Below are positions 25,620 through 36,870 of a stretch of DNA of 64,000 bases, piece after piece. Made by a program: the position numbers and the translations under genes. Below the pieces are notes generated by a model that was given only the letters and a program-made list of their open reading frames with translations, was not told the DNA's origin and made no database searches. The stretch is from Xylona heveae TC161 (Eukaryota > Ascomycota > Xylonomycetes > Xylonales > Xylonaceae). The stretch spans positions 67,294-131,293 of the forward strand of contig NW_017264207.1 of NCBI RefSeq assembly GCF_001619985.1, written 5' to 3'. The stretch's first letter is position 1. Each line of letters opens with the position of its first letter.

Positions 25620-28600
25620 ATTAAGAGGTACTGTCTACGTTTGTGTTATTTTCGCCGTTGTTTTCTTTTTCCGCGTTTACTAGCATCCTGCATGATATCC
25701 ATTGCATCATTACAGGGCGCAGATAGGTCATGTAATTTCCCTGTACTCATCGTGTTTATGCCGTACAATGGTTTTCTTTCCCTACAGTTACTTGGCAATG
25801 TTTGGTTTTCATTGCATTCATGTCGACGCAGTAACATACCCATACGCATGCTTGCTTATTCTTAATTGCTTGCTTAGCTGTTTGATATGCTTCAAATTTT
25901 TTTTCGGCATCGATTACCCGTCTGTGAATAGATACTTCTCTGAATCGCTACAGTACAGCGTTACAGTAACGTTAGTTTGTGTTTTAGCAATCAATGCCCA
26001 TACCGTGCACTTGCTTTGACGCGCGTGACTGCTTTTTCCTATCTGGGCGGTTTTTCTCGCCGTGTGAATCCCGCTGCGCTATTTAATCGTTGACTCGCAA
26101 ATTCTTTCCATTAGAATACTAGCACGTTTTCCAGTGTACTATACTGTGTCAGTTTTCCAGATCAGCTCGAAGACAGGTTGATCTTGGCATTGCATGGCGT
26201 TGAACTGTCGCCCGTCTCGGGATATACACGCCCGAAATGGATGGATCAAGTGCAACAGTATTGTCTAATGCCAAGCAACGTCGCCCTCCACATATCGATA
26301 AGGTTGCGCTCTCCACATGCAACCTTATCGAAATGTGGAGGGTTTCGATCTTTTAGTACGTTTGTCCGTACCGTGGCGGAGACGGGCAATTGCGTTGCGC
26401 AGTTCGTTTTGCCGCACATCCGCAAGGTACTGATTAAAGTTTTTTTTTCTTCCGAAGATTTGCAGAAAAAAGGGTAATTTAGTGTCGATGCCTTATGCGC
26501 CTCATCTCCGGAGATGCCGTCCACTACTGGAGCAACCAACTGTACCGTGGTAATGTTTTTCAGCTGAGCTCGAGCGTCCTTCAAGGTTTAGTGTACCGAG
26601 AATTTCAGCGACAATTATCCCATAGGGGTCAGGGTCGTCAGGCTACCCATCCCTCCCCACGGTGACCACGTCCTTGCCCCCGACCCGTGCTGCTTGTACT
26701 CTTTACAGTCTATCGGAGTGTCTACGCGCAATGATGGTGTTCAGGGCGCTGCGATCCTCAGGCACTCGTCGCAAGGCTCCGTCGATCGTTGTCGATCATC
26801 TTTGCCCCTTCTTGGCCCAAGTACCTAAGTTGCTTGTACTCCTTGTCTGTAATTGTGCCGGGGAGTACTTCTCCCACACTTCAATAGAGTTTTAAAGTTC
26901 CTCGGAGAAAGATGCTAGTACGGAAGATCATGAGCACATCCTTGTACCTTAGCCGGTCTTGCCCTTTTAGCCTCGGCTCGTGCACTGCCAAGTCCTTTTG
27001 ATATATGAGGCTGAGATATAACATACCTTACTCAAGAGACTTAGAGAGTACCTATAGCTACTCATATTCTTTTAATTCTCATATTCCGCAGATTATTTCT
27101 CGACTGCTTGAATATTTATCCTTGAACAACTGTAGAATAGTAGGACACCTTTAGTTGTCTGTGGACAACAGCATACCAAGATCCATACTTGCCCCGTCCC
27201 CGGTTCTGTCCGCTCTTAGTCGGGAACGTAATACGGTTAAACTGTATAAAGCTTAAGACCCCAAGGAACCGCCTGATTGAGCAGATTTTAGTGTAAAATG
27301 TCTGCGGGGACCGAGGTATCTTTTTTGATGGTCTTTCACCTAACCCTGCACGTATGCCACACAACTGATACAGTACGTGGTATGTGCTCGTCATCCACTC
27401 GGAGAATGGAACCTATCTACCTTAGACACTGACGCGATCCTACAGTCTACCCATAGTACCACTGATCTCTTTTGGACTTTGGGACCTGGACCTAGACCTG
27501 GATGAGTAGCATTGACAAATACTCCTACCATGGTCATTGAGCATGACCCTACAACTTCTAGCAGCGAAATAGTCCAAGTCGTTTTCTGGTCTATTCCCAT
27601 GGTAGCTGTCCTGTTGACTGTCTGCTCATCGGCCCGTCAACTGCACACTACTTGTACTCATACTCATCCAACCTTCAAGTTTGCAGAGGATTCGTACGTT
27701 ATGTGCATGAGTTATACCCATGCCGGTATGTCGTTCCGATAATTATCCCTTATCCGCTTCTCTTTACTGACAATGATCTGATGCATCAATCTGTGACTAA
27801 ACCTCAACATATCTCAACATGTTAGGCCTCGGAACCAAACGATGCGATATATTCTAGTTAGGTAGGTAGTGGTGTTGATGTTACAAGGGACTCGTCATTC
27901 TCGCCGCTTCAGAATCCTGGGCCGGGGAGACAAGTTGTAAATCCATCAGTTTCAGCGTATTAAACGCATCAATTCACATGCTCGTGGGATAAGCTCTATA
28001 ATCTACGATAACAATCCCGACGTGCAGTGCCGCTGGGCTGGGGGATGATGGGTGGCGGATGGCAGACCAGGCACACCACGTCTCATAGTACGAGTCGGTT
28101 TCGAGGAGTGAGGAGTGACGAGGAATCGGAGAACCCGAGGACCTTGATGGCCTACGAGATACGCAGAGAGTAGATTTCTCACGATAGGAGCACTGCAAAA
28201 GAGATAAAATCATTTAAAAAAAAGGATTGAAATAAAGACAAGAAGGAAAGATGAAAATCCAACAGTCACGTTTCATATCAGGATAGGAGGGTAGAATAGG
28301 TAAATGTGTAACTGTGTAGTTGAGACTCAAAAAAGGATTATGGTGGTTGAGAGAACTCGGATGTCTCGGAATTTTCGGATCCTCGGATCTTCGGAGCATC
28401 AAGTGTGCCGCACTGACAGAATATAGCAAGTAGTAGGCGGCAGACATACGTAGTAGCTGTAGGATGCGAGGCTGTAAAGCAGTAGAGCACAAAGACCAGG
28501 GCATAAGTCTGTATCACGTCGTACAGCATAAGATCAAAACGACAGATAAGTTATTAAAGAAATGAAGAATCACTGCATATTGTATCACAGAGGACGCGGC

Positions 28601-29748
28601 ACAGAATGGAAAAGTAAGGAAACTTTGATCATTAGACATTTGTCGTATATCATTGTACTAGGGGTCTCGTCAGGTGATCAAGATTTACTTGACAGATTGA
28701 CGGTTACACAGTGACACTACATGACAGGTGGACACAAAACACAAAGAACCAGACTCATCTAGACAAGTCACACGGCATCGATGACAGTCAAAGTGAATTG
28801 GAAAATAGAATATATAAATTCCCGGGTTTTTGACTATGGTCTACCCTGATAAAGGTAACAGGTAATATATAGCGGGAACTAACCAAAACAACAAGCCCAG
28901 CAGGGATGTTAAAAAGGAAGAAGAAGAAGAAGAAGTAAAAAGAAAAAAGAATAATCGTACGCACAAATCGCCATGGCAGGGATGACAGGTCAGGCGGCCG
29001 TTCCTGACTGTTAACCCCTGTCACTTTGACGTGGGTGGATGATTATCCTCTTTGTTCCTATAAACTTCTTTGACAGGTTGAGTTTTCCCCGTCGCTAGCC
29101 AGTGTTGGTCGAGAATGCCCAAAGGAACCCTTTGAACAAAGGTTCCATGGTCCAAAAATAGAATAATTAAAAAGAAAGGAGAAAAAGAAAGGAGAAAAAG
29201 GGAAAACCATCACTCCTGTGTCGGTAACACAAATCTGCAGGGGCATGCTGGTTGTTGAAGTAGCGCTTAGAGTGCTTCGGTCATCACCAACACGTGCCGC
29301 AGCCACTACCGTCAGCATTTGCACCCTTTGACCTTGCATTGGGCGCCCATGGTGCAAATATTGCAAGACCGAGAGGAAGCAGTTGGACCGCGCACTCAGC
29401 AGAAGGAGAAAAAAGGAATGTGACTTGGTATCGAGATAACGCCAACTTTTCAACTGGCTCACTCATTCCCCTCGACTCCAAACAAAGTTGTCGGTACAAT
29501 ACTGTAACGCCCTTGCTTAGGCGAAAAACATGAAGAAATGTAGAGACTGTAAACGAGGCTGAATGGAACACATCAAAACGCAATGAGCAGAGCAAAAATA
29601 AATATGCCTTGATAAACCAAAAGTAGTGCGCATTATGACTTTCAGTCGGGGAATCGAACGATAAAAGAAGAGAGAAAAAAAAAAGGTAATATTAATGTTT
29701 AAAAAGCGCCCAGAACAATTGCGCAATGTAAGCTGCGACTTGGGAGCT
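25620..29748. other. Gene-poor 4.1-kb region
   Basis: No supported gene. The stretch 25,900-28,000 is rich in short repeated words such as TTGTACT and TACCTA and has frequent stops on all frames. It contains a strong hairpin (26284-26342). From 28,200 to 29,700 the sequence is purine-rich on the + strand and probably includes the wetA 3' untranslated region. It could be relic transposon DNA or regulatory sequence, but I cannot identify an element. Confidence 0.5.
26284..26342. repeat. Near-perfect 24-bp inverted repeat (hairpin) with 11-nt loop
   Basis: The left arm at 26284-26307 starts CCCTCCACAT, and the right arm at 26319-26342 ends ATGTGGAGGG. The arms pair at 23 of 24 positions around a loop at 26308-26318. 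The loop repeats the word CTCCACAT found in the left arm. Pairing stops sharply at both ends. It could be the remnant of a small inverted-repeat element or a transcribed stem-loop. Confidence 0.85.
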
Positions 29749-31143
29749 TTATTCGTCGAGGCACTCGACGAAATTCTGAAGAAGCTCAAGGTTTCCGCCG
29801 GCTTGTTCTACCGCACGGATCGCCGCCTCGCTGAGGTGTCGCCGGCGAGCCTCTGCTTCCTTTGCCCGGCGCGCTTTGGTCTTGGAGCTACCAGAGGGAG
29901 CGACGCCCGTCAGTATCTTCCTGCTGTCGCTTGGGGTAAAGTTGACGAATCCAGTTGAAGGCATTGGAGGAGTCGGGGTTGGAGCGTTCTGCTTGCGTTT
30001 CGGTTGACGCGGGTTTTTGCGAACGCGGGCTGGTGCGGATGGTGACAGCGCTGGCGTTCGAGGTGATCGCTGCTGAGTCTGCGGCGTGCGACTTCCCGAA
30101 CTAGCAACGACAACTGGCGCAGGCGGTGGTGAGGTTGTCACATAGTATGTGGCACCCATCGACATGCCCTGACCGAGAAAGTCGCCCGATGCATCAGAGG
30201 AAGGATCGCATTGGATCAACAAGCCCTGAGTCGCGAGGTCTTCTGTGCCCGTTGAAAAGGACGCCTGCGTGAGAGAAGCAATGTCCGAATGCTCTTCTCC
30301 TTTGCTCGTCATGAGGTCGCTAGAGGATGCATAACTATGAGAAAGAGGCGTTGAGGGACCCCACCATTGCTGGGCAGGGCTCGTGTTAAAGGATGAGGGT
30401 GCGCTGTAGCCAAAATCTAATGATTCGAGGGAATTTTGTGGCCATGCCGGAATCTGCTGAATAGGCTGGGTGTGATGAAGGTGGCCACTGGCGAATGCAA
30501 CAGAGTCTGAAGAAGAGCGGTGATGCTGGACGGGAATCATGGGAGACAAAAGAGGCGGCGACTGAATTTGCGAAGTCGCATCACTGATGCTGAAGCTGGG
30601 TCGCGGAGAGATGCCAGCGCTATAGTCATGAAAAGCTGGCCCTCCAGGTGCGGAGGGAAGGCCAAACATTGCGTGCTCGTCGCAGTGAGACAGCTTGGTT
30701 GACGCCGGAGGCGATAGAGGCTGACTGGCCGTCATGTGTGGTGGGTATGATGGAACAGTCGCAGCTTCGTAGCGCTGAGCCCAAGAATCCCAAAGTCCAG
30801 CGTCTGGTGAAAAGTGTGATGAATGCGGCATCTCTGGGAGGGAGTTGCTTTTGTGGACCTTTCTCTTCCCCATTTCAGAGGTACGGTGAGGGCTCACTTG
30901 GTGTGGCGGCGCGCTGAGCTTTGTTCTCCTTCTTGGAGACGCGGGAGAGGGTGACGGGAAACTAACAAAGGTAGGCGGAGGGGGTTCAAAAAGACCTTCA
31001 AGGCGGTAAAGTTCTTCGTTGGAGATGGCTGTCATCAACAACGAATCTTGAAAGAAGGAGGAATGAGCTGCATCAGGGACGGGTAGAGCAAGATTATCAA
31101 TGGCGGCATGGCGGAAGCCAGCGGGGTTTGATGTACCGTGCAT
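29749..31143 (-). CDS. wetA: Developmental regulator WetA (conidium maturation)
   Basis: One open exon of 464 aa. The C-terminal 67 residues contain GFVNFTPSDSRKILTGVAPS followed by GSSKTKARR, the diagnostic WetA domain, and a basic-helical end. Upstream are Ser/Pro-rich disordered sequence, QDSLLMTA and EELYRLEGLF, which also fit WetA. WetA acts late in asexual sporulation, downstream of BrlA and AbaA, to control spore-wall synthesis and trehalose accumulation. Known fungal WetA proteins are usually about 530-570 aa; here the acidic N-terminal segment with the LFNQYV motif is missing from the open frame. Either translation starts at 31143, or a further 5' exon lies upstream that I could not find: an acceptor-like CAG or TAG lies just before the ATG. 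Family identity is certain; the N-terminus is not. Confidence 0.93.
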   Translation of the reverse strand: MHGTSNPAGFRHAAIDNLALPVPDAAHSSFFQDSLLMTAISNEELYRLEGLFEPPPPTFVSFPSPSPASPRRRTKLSAPPHQVSPHRTSEMGKRKVHKSNSLPEMPHSSHFSPDAGLWDSWAQRYEAATVPSYPPHMTASQPLSPPASTKLSHCDEHAMFGLPSAPGGPAFHDYSAGISPRPSFSISDATSQIQSPPLLSPMIPVQHHRSSSDSVAFASGHLHHTQPIQQIPAWPQNSLESLDFGYSAPSSFNTSPAQQWWGPSTPLSHSYASSSDLMTSKGEEHSDIASLTQASFSTGTEDLATQGLLIQCDPSSDASGDFLGQGMSMGATYYVTTSPPPAPVVVASSGSRTPQTQQRSPRTPALSPSAPARVRKNPRQPKRKQNAPTPTPPMPSTGFVNFTPSDSRKILTGVAPSGSSKTKARRAKEAEARRRHLSEAAIRAVEQAGGNLELLQNFVECLDE

Positions 31144-31752
31144 TGCACTAGATCTGGAAGGCGCGATCCAGACGAGAATGATAGTCTCTGGGATGACCTG
31201 GAGGATCTAGTCACCACCCTGGCAGGAAAGGACCTCGGCCCTCAAAGCCACAGCAAAAAAGCTGGCGCAGAGTAGTATTCGATGTGGACGGAAACTAGGA
31301 ATAGGCACCCTCGCTGGGAGCTTCGACCCCGCTTATCCGTCCAGGCCGATTATCGATCAAAGACGGACCACTTGGCGGGCTCCGAAACTCTCCAAAAGGG
31401 GGGTCGCGGGACGCGATGGCGCGGCCGCGGGGATTTGTGAGCTATTGCGAGCTGGTGTGAGCCCTTTGTTTGGGTGGCTTTTCCTGACGGGAGATCAGAC
31501 GGTCTCCAACGGTCCGACTAGCACCGAAGGGACGACACAACTTGTGGAGGGGAAAAAGACACGAAATGGTCAAGCACTTCCCTAGTCTGCAAGTAGTCGT
31601 TCGGGAACACCTTGGCGTCTCAACAAGCGGGAGGAAGTGGTGACGGTTAGACCTGCCGCTAAGGCAAGCTGGGGAAACTTCGATAAGGTAAGGCTATGAG
31701 GAGTGCAATCAGAAGAAACTAACACACCCACGCCAATGCAAGGTGATGCGTA

Positions 31753-31772
31753 TGCAATGCAATGCAATGCAA
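31753..31772. repeat. Four tandem copies of TGCAA
   Basis: A short pentanucleotide tandem repeat in the region upstream of wetA. No function is evident. Confidence 0.8.
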
Positions 31773-31894
31773 GTGTAAATCAACGACACGATAATGCAAG
31801 CAAACAAGCAAAACTAAACAAACAGAACGATAGAAGAAATATATAATCAATTTTGCATGAAAAACGTTTGACCAATTACCCAACCTCCTTCTTT

Positions 31895-32222
31895 TCCCTC
31901 TCTCACTTAACTCTTTTGGAGCTTTGGCCTTCCCTTCCCAATAAGGGCATTCCTGATCACTGTATTCCAAGCCCGTCCAAATTTAGCATACTAACCATAG
32001 TTGGAAGAACTAGGGTTGGGGTCGACAGGTGCCCTATCACCTGAAAGGAGTGACGCTATCGCAGACAATCTCCAGCGATAACGATTTGACTGACAGGTTA
32101 GAAAGGCTTCGGAGGGGTTGGTCATTCCTCTTTCGTGCAGCGGCCATTGTTCAAGGAGGCTGGAGTCGCTTTGAGTGTGCCGTTCGCAGGTTCTTTGACA
32201 GAGTGGCGCAGGTCCACATTCC
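31895..32222. promoter_or_regulatory. Candidate BrlA/AbaA-binding cluster upstream of wetA
   Basis: Three copies of the AbaA core CATTCC lie at 31948-31953, 32123-32128 and 32217-32222, and one match to the BrlA element (AGAGGGA on the minus strand) lies at 31895-31901. AbaA and BrlA control wetA in Aspergillus. The spacing from the start codon (750-1080 bp) is consistent with the long promoters of developmental genes. This is a motif-based inference; six-base sites occur often by chance. Confidence 0.35.
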
Positions 32223-32853
32223 AGAGGAAATTAGGGCGAGGCAGCCCCTCCAGCTACGCACTGTCCGCGACGATGTCTAGGCTCTGCATATCCGACTCTC
32301 TGTTCCTATTCATGGTAAAGGGCGTTTGTCATGTACCAAGTCCATAGACTCGAAAAGAAACAGACACGCTAATTGTCACGGCAAACCCCCGGTTGACATG
32401 TGGGAAGCCTGCACAATGCATGCACGACGCAAACGGCCCAAATACACCATTTCAGTGAAAGAGCGAGTGTGCGATAGCCGCGTGGGAAGGAAAAGCTCGC
32501 CAACACGTTAATGGGACCAAGCAGAGTCACAATTGTTGATTGGCCACAACAAATCATCAAGATCAGTTGCACTTCGACTGCAGTGAAATCTCCACTTGCC
32601 ACTTTTGGGAGCTATCGCCACATCTTCTGACGGAACACGGAAATCCAACGACTATCTCGGACTGAAGAAATGTGCGACTCTAACTTGTACAGGAGATGGG
32701 CTGTGTCAGTTCTTCGTCATCTTTCTGCGGTAGAGTTCCGCCGATAAGAACTCTAACTTAGGATGCTCTCTTCACCTATACCTATGAAGGTGTTGGAGAA
32801 GTGGATCTCGTCGGATAGGTTGTGACAGACTCAGTCTGGAAGAGACCGTTTCG

Positions 32854-33288
32854 TTAGGGGCCGCCCATCATCTGGATTAGTCCGCAGATCAATTCGATTG
32901 TTTGCTTTCTCGACGAATGGTGAAAAATCACGGCAAAAGTTGTAAGCGTTGAAAGCACTTGACATTCCGCAAACAGCCATTTGTCGGCTGAACATTCCTC
33001 GTAGATTCGAGATATGAGAGCGAGGAATGCAATCTGGCCGGCACAGAAGCCGATCTCGAGGCCGGATTGGAGGTCTCCATCGTCTAGCCAGCCCTGTCTG
33101 GCTATGTCCAGCTTGGAGACGACGGTGTGAAAGGCTGGTAAACGTCTGACCAGCCATGGTATGAGAATGGGACGACCCGTCGCGATCAAGACCGACTGCG
33201 ACAGGCTTGGATGAGATCCAGTAAGGATTCTGGGAAAAGGCGTGATAGTGAAGTCGAGTTCGTTGGCAAATGGTGGATGAGTAAGCAT
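32854..33288 (-). CDS. Hypothetical frame of 144 aa, weak support
   Basis: An open frame starting MLTHPPFANELDF and including LDDGDLQSGLEIGFCAGQ and SADKWLFAEC, with hydrophobic helix-like stretches in the second half. Amino-acid composition is plausible for a real protein, but an overlapping frame on the same strand (33349-32831) is equally open. There is no recognisable domain and no clear promoter. It could be a 3' exon of an unannotated gene or a chance frame. I do not recognise it. Confidence 0.25.
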   Translation of the reverse strand: MLTHPPFANELDFTITPFPRILTGSHPSLSQSVLIATGRPILIPWLVRRLPAFHTVVSKLDIARQGWLDDGDLQSGLEIGFCAGQIAFLALISRIYEECSADKWLFAECQVLSTLTTFAVIFHHSSRKQTIELICGLIQMMGGP

Positions 33289-34315
33289 GCATTATCCAAA
33301 TTGTCCTTCTTGTGCAATGCTCCGCTGGAGTTTCAAAAATTGATGTCATCGCTTGCTCATGCTCGTGCCTTGCAGCTTCTCTATTAGCATGTGGGGTAAA
33401 ACATAAGAGCTAGAGTGCCACAAAAAGGATCCTAGCAAGAAGATCATCTAGCTAGTTGGTTGCACGTAAAAGACCAATCACTCCTCTTCGCTGCTCATCA
33501 ATAATAATCTCAAACAATGCCGCCATTGTGACGATATATCAGTGAAATCTTTCCGTGCTAGAACATTTTTGACTCTTGGAGAAGAAGCGCCTTTCTCTAT
33601 CCGTGGATAGAAGTCTGCCCTGAGCCATCACTGCAGGCTCAATTTGTCTGGAAAGTGCTGTGTTGTAAGACCCATCATGACAATGTCCCTTTCTGGTCAG
33701 ATGTGGTACTCTGAATGCTCTGGACGACAAAATGTTCTAGAAATTACAGAGCAATTCGGCAATTTGGTAATCAGGTAAACAGATAATTCAACAATTTTTC
33801 GATCTCAGGGAAGATAACCGACAGGATAGTTTGCCTAGTTTGTCTTCCTTGTCAGGGTTCGACCTGCTTTTCAGAACAAAAACTACAGCACGTACTTCTG
33901 GAAGGCATCATCAAAGCTTACTCAAGTATTTATCTAGACGTTGATTTCAAAAAGCGTGTATCACTTTTAGAGACAGGATACAACAATGCCTCAGAGGCAA
34001 ATACTCACCTTGAAGAAGCCATCTTCTCCGGCAAGAGCTTGCATGCGACCAAGGTTTGTTGCGCTAATGTCTCTATCGCCCTAATATTGACTGTTCATCA
34101 CCATAATCAAAACAAGAAAAAGAGGACTGAGACTGTTTCTTCGTAACCCTCTTCATGTGCCATTTTCTTTCTGAGATTTCCTTATCAAGACGTGCAAATG
34201 CAAGCAAGTTGAGGTCCATGACCGATGATCGAGAACTAATATTTTTCCATGACGATGGATATTATTTTTATCATGCCCATTACGGGCTTCGTACCATTAT
34301 ATATGCTGTTCCTTT
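33289..34315. other. Intergenic region 3' of erv25
   Basis: About 1 kb of AT-rich sequence with short frames and no domain. No gene is supported. Confidence 0.45.
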
Positions 34316-35229
34316 TTAAATCAAATGCTTCGATCTGTATCATCAGTCAGCGCTAGTGCAGTCACATCAAAGTGATGCTTGTCAACCTACCTGAAGTATG
34401 CCCGAAGATAGACAATCTGCCATGCTCCCAATCCTACGAGCATTCCCATCGTGCCAAATGCAAACCATTTAACTCGTTCATTCGTACTCTCGTTGGTATC
34501 ACGAAGTCTCTGCTCTCGCGATCTCAGGTACTCCATTTCCTGAACAATTTCGCCAACCAACTCTTCGATGCGGCGTAACTCGGTCTCAACAGGCTTCAGC
34601 TTCTCGGCAGCTTGGATGGCAGACCAGTCCCGCGCATCAGCACCAATGTCGACATCAAGTTCGATAGAACGGGTCGGATTCATAACAGCGTGTCCTTTGC
34701 AGCAATTGCCATGTTAGCTCGACCATGCTTGGGGGCATAAATTGAAGGCGTTCGTACTGCTTGTCAGGACGTTCTCGAAACAAACGTCGAAAGCCGAATC
34801 CGCCGCCGAGGTGAATGCCATTCTCCGCTCGCCTACAATATCGCGAGGGCGTCCATACTCGTTGTCTAAAGTGTCCTTGATCTGCAGTCATCCCAGGTTT
34901 AGAAATTATTCTTCTCCACAAGTATCCTTGATGTTGCGCTCGGTCACCCAACAAGATGCGCCAACCGCCTTCTCTGCAATTTTGATAAAACCACTTACAC
35001 GCATGTTAACCATCTGTCCATCGCCTTTGCTACCTCCAACAATTGCAGTGACCACCACAAGAGTATCGGCAGCTACAAAGTTCCGTATGCATCTCTCCTG
35101 TTTGGCACTCTCGGGTCCCGGGTGAGCTTGAAGCTCAAACTTCAGTGCAGAAGCCAAAGGAATGCTTGTCAATAGTAGCAGAAAAGTTATGAGTCGCCAT
35201 AACCTCAAAGTCAACGATGAGTCTGCCAT
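34316..35229 (-). CDS. erv25: p24/EMP24-family ER-Golgi cargo receptor, Erv25 type
   Basis: Four exons, 35229-34920, 34865-34758, 34694-34391 and 34334-34316, give about 246 aa. A signal peptide (hydrophobic core [16 protein letters not shown]) precedes a lumenal GOLD domain with the two cysteines (CIRNF and CFEN), EYGRPRD, then [19 protein letters not shown], a coiled-coil ([19 protein letters not shown]) and one membrane span ending in a short cytosolic tail, RAYFRSKHLI. The aromatic and Lys residues of that tail are the COPII/COPI sorting signals. The last exon is only 19 nt and supplies SKHLI; it is found from the TTCAG/GTAGGT donor and the TACAG acceptor. p24 proteins cycle between ER and Golgi and help load GPI-anchored cargo. 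I use the ATG at 35229, because upstream sequence has no in-frame ATG. Confidence 0.93.
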
Positions 35230-35987
35230 TTCGTGATTGATGAACCCAAAGGCCGGCAGACTACACGTAGACACTCACTGTAAGGGGAACGCGGTTTTGG
35301 TAGTTGGGCGTGTAGCTTGGTAACCTTGTTTGGCTGCTTAGTCATCAATCTGTCAACGGCGGGCCGCGCATTCTCTCCGCTATGCGTCAGGATCAAAAGT
35401 AAATAATAATACCCCACCAAGCTAGATCACCTCCAGCGCATGCAACGTGCTATAGAAAGCTTTGTTAACCAGAAAAGACCAAATCTCATACACTTTGCGC
35501 CTGCTTACTCCCTCAGAAACGTAATTTGTGCTATGTAGGAAATCCAATCTCCTATGCTATCAGTGTTCTAAACTCGATCTCATCAAGTCCAACTCTCCAT
35601 ATCTTCGTGGAAATGCGGCCCCAATTGTCTGGGAAGATCTATGTGTTCAATTTTTAACCTGCCTCTAATCGACAGAAACCCGACCTGTAAAATGAGCGCA
35701 GATGGAAGCCACGTGTTCGTATCCGTTACCACTTGAGACTTTCTGAATTTGTATATTGAATTGTCGTCAGCACCTGCGCTGAGGTATGTCTATTTTCACT
35801 ATTTGAACTAGAGTTCAAACCCTTATTATTCTATGCAATATGCAATGCCAGCTGAAACAATCCAAAACGCCAAACCGAATGTACCGACCGCCCATTTTGA
35901 CTTTGAAACTCGTATCCGAGCTTTCGACAATACACAAGAGAGTTCGAAAGAGGAGCGCTGCTTCCCTTTCTGAGACAAAAAATATAT
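35230..35987. other. erv25 promoter and 3' flank of the Mim2-like gene
   Basis: About 760 bp, no supported gene. Confidence 0.5.
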
Positions 35988-36414
35988 TCAAAGTGACGCT
36001 GCTGCCTCGACCGCACCAGCGCCCTTGAATGCTGCTGGACTAGTGACAACCACTTCGACAGGATACTTCCATTCCATGAATTTGGACCACCCTGGAGAAT
36101 AGGTACTATTAGCACCAGTCCAATCTCTATAGTGCTCTGCTCCATAAAACAGTATCAAACAGCTCGGACGACTTACCCCAGTACGCGCATTTTCGGCCAA
36201 AGTATTTCCCCAGATACGGGACCACAACCATGGTCAAAAGCAGCTCGAGCTGCTCCAAGCTTTCCCTCCATTCGCGCTCAGCATCCGAATCTTCTTCGCT
36301 TTCGAGAGAACTGGATGTTTCAGATTCTGGAAGAGAGTCGACATCATCGTGCTCGTTGGAGGAGTAGGGCGACGGCTCGTCGATGAAAGAAGGAGTCGAC
36401 GCGGACATGGACAT
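35988..36414 (-). CDS. mim2: Small Mim2-like protein, probable mitochondrial outer-membrane import factor
   Basis: Two exons, 36414-36177 and 36091-35988, give 113 aa. The N-terminal half is acidic and Ser-rich (EEDSDAEREWRESLEQLE). A single hydrophobic segment, LLLTMVVVPYLGKYFGRK, follows, then CAYWGW, FMEWKYPVEVVV and a small-residue end. An acidic head, one membrane helix with a Gly-x-x-x-Gly-like face and a conserved aromatic stretch match the fungal Mim2 proteins, which join Mim1 in the outer mitochondrial membrane to insert alpha-helical proteins such as TOM subunits. I base this on remembered family appearance, not a search, so it is a probable rather than certain call. It is divergent from the eIF2-beta gene. 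Confidence 0.6.
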
Positions 36415-36870
36415 GATGCCAGGAATTGTTGGGTCAATTGCGGGTATATGCTGCCAAAGAAGGAAGAGGCCGTGCTCTTATTTCAAGATTCTGGCCCTAT
36501 TCATCCACGATAATAGCATCTCCTTTCCCTCCTCAAATGTGACCGACCAGCAGTTGAAAGCAATTATTGAATGTCGGCGACTGCGCTGATCAGCTTGAGC
36601 TTCCCTGCTCATCGTCATCTGAAGGGGCGAGCATTGGGTGGATTTCCATGATGGGCGACGCTGATTGGCTGACAAGCGAGTGAGATAATCAGTGCGAAGG
36701 ACTTCTTGAGTCAAGTTCTTAACAGCCTAGAGGCGATAGATCATCAACTTCCTGACTTCAGCTCCACCTATTCATCGCCAGATTCACGGAGAATCGGACC
36801 TACGGACCGTCGTAGGACTTAGCAACACATTCTTATTGATTCTTTGCGCTCTTTCGCGCTGACCGCAATC
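36415..36870. promoter_or_regulatory. Divergent promoter shared by the Mim2-like gene and eIF2-beta
   Basis: Only 456 bp separate the two start codons, so the promoters must overlap. No TATA box is evident. A CCAAT-type word (ATTGG on the + strand) occurs at about 36663, within GCTGATTGGCTGAC. Confidence 0.5.

Larger units (their letters stand above)
31144..32853. other. Upstream region of wetA, no gene seen
   Basis: About 1.7 kb of probable wetA promoter and 5' leader. It contains A/C-rich sequence at 31780-31860, C/T-rich sequence at 31880-31910, and the candidate factor sites listed separately. No reading frame here shows WetA N-terminal motifs. Confidence 0.45.

Noticed and set aside
31141-31275. 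Protein-like + strand frame (SLWDDLEDLVTTLAGKDLG) beside the wetA start
   Set aside because: Bounded by stops on both sides, has no ATG and no splice partner; probably the complement of wetA leader sequence.
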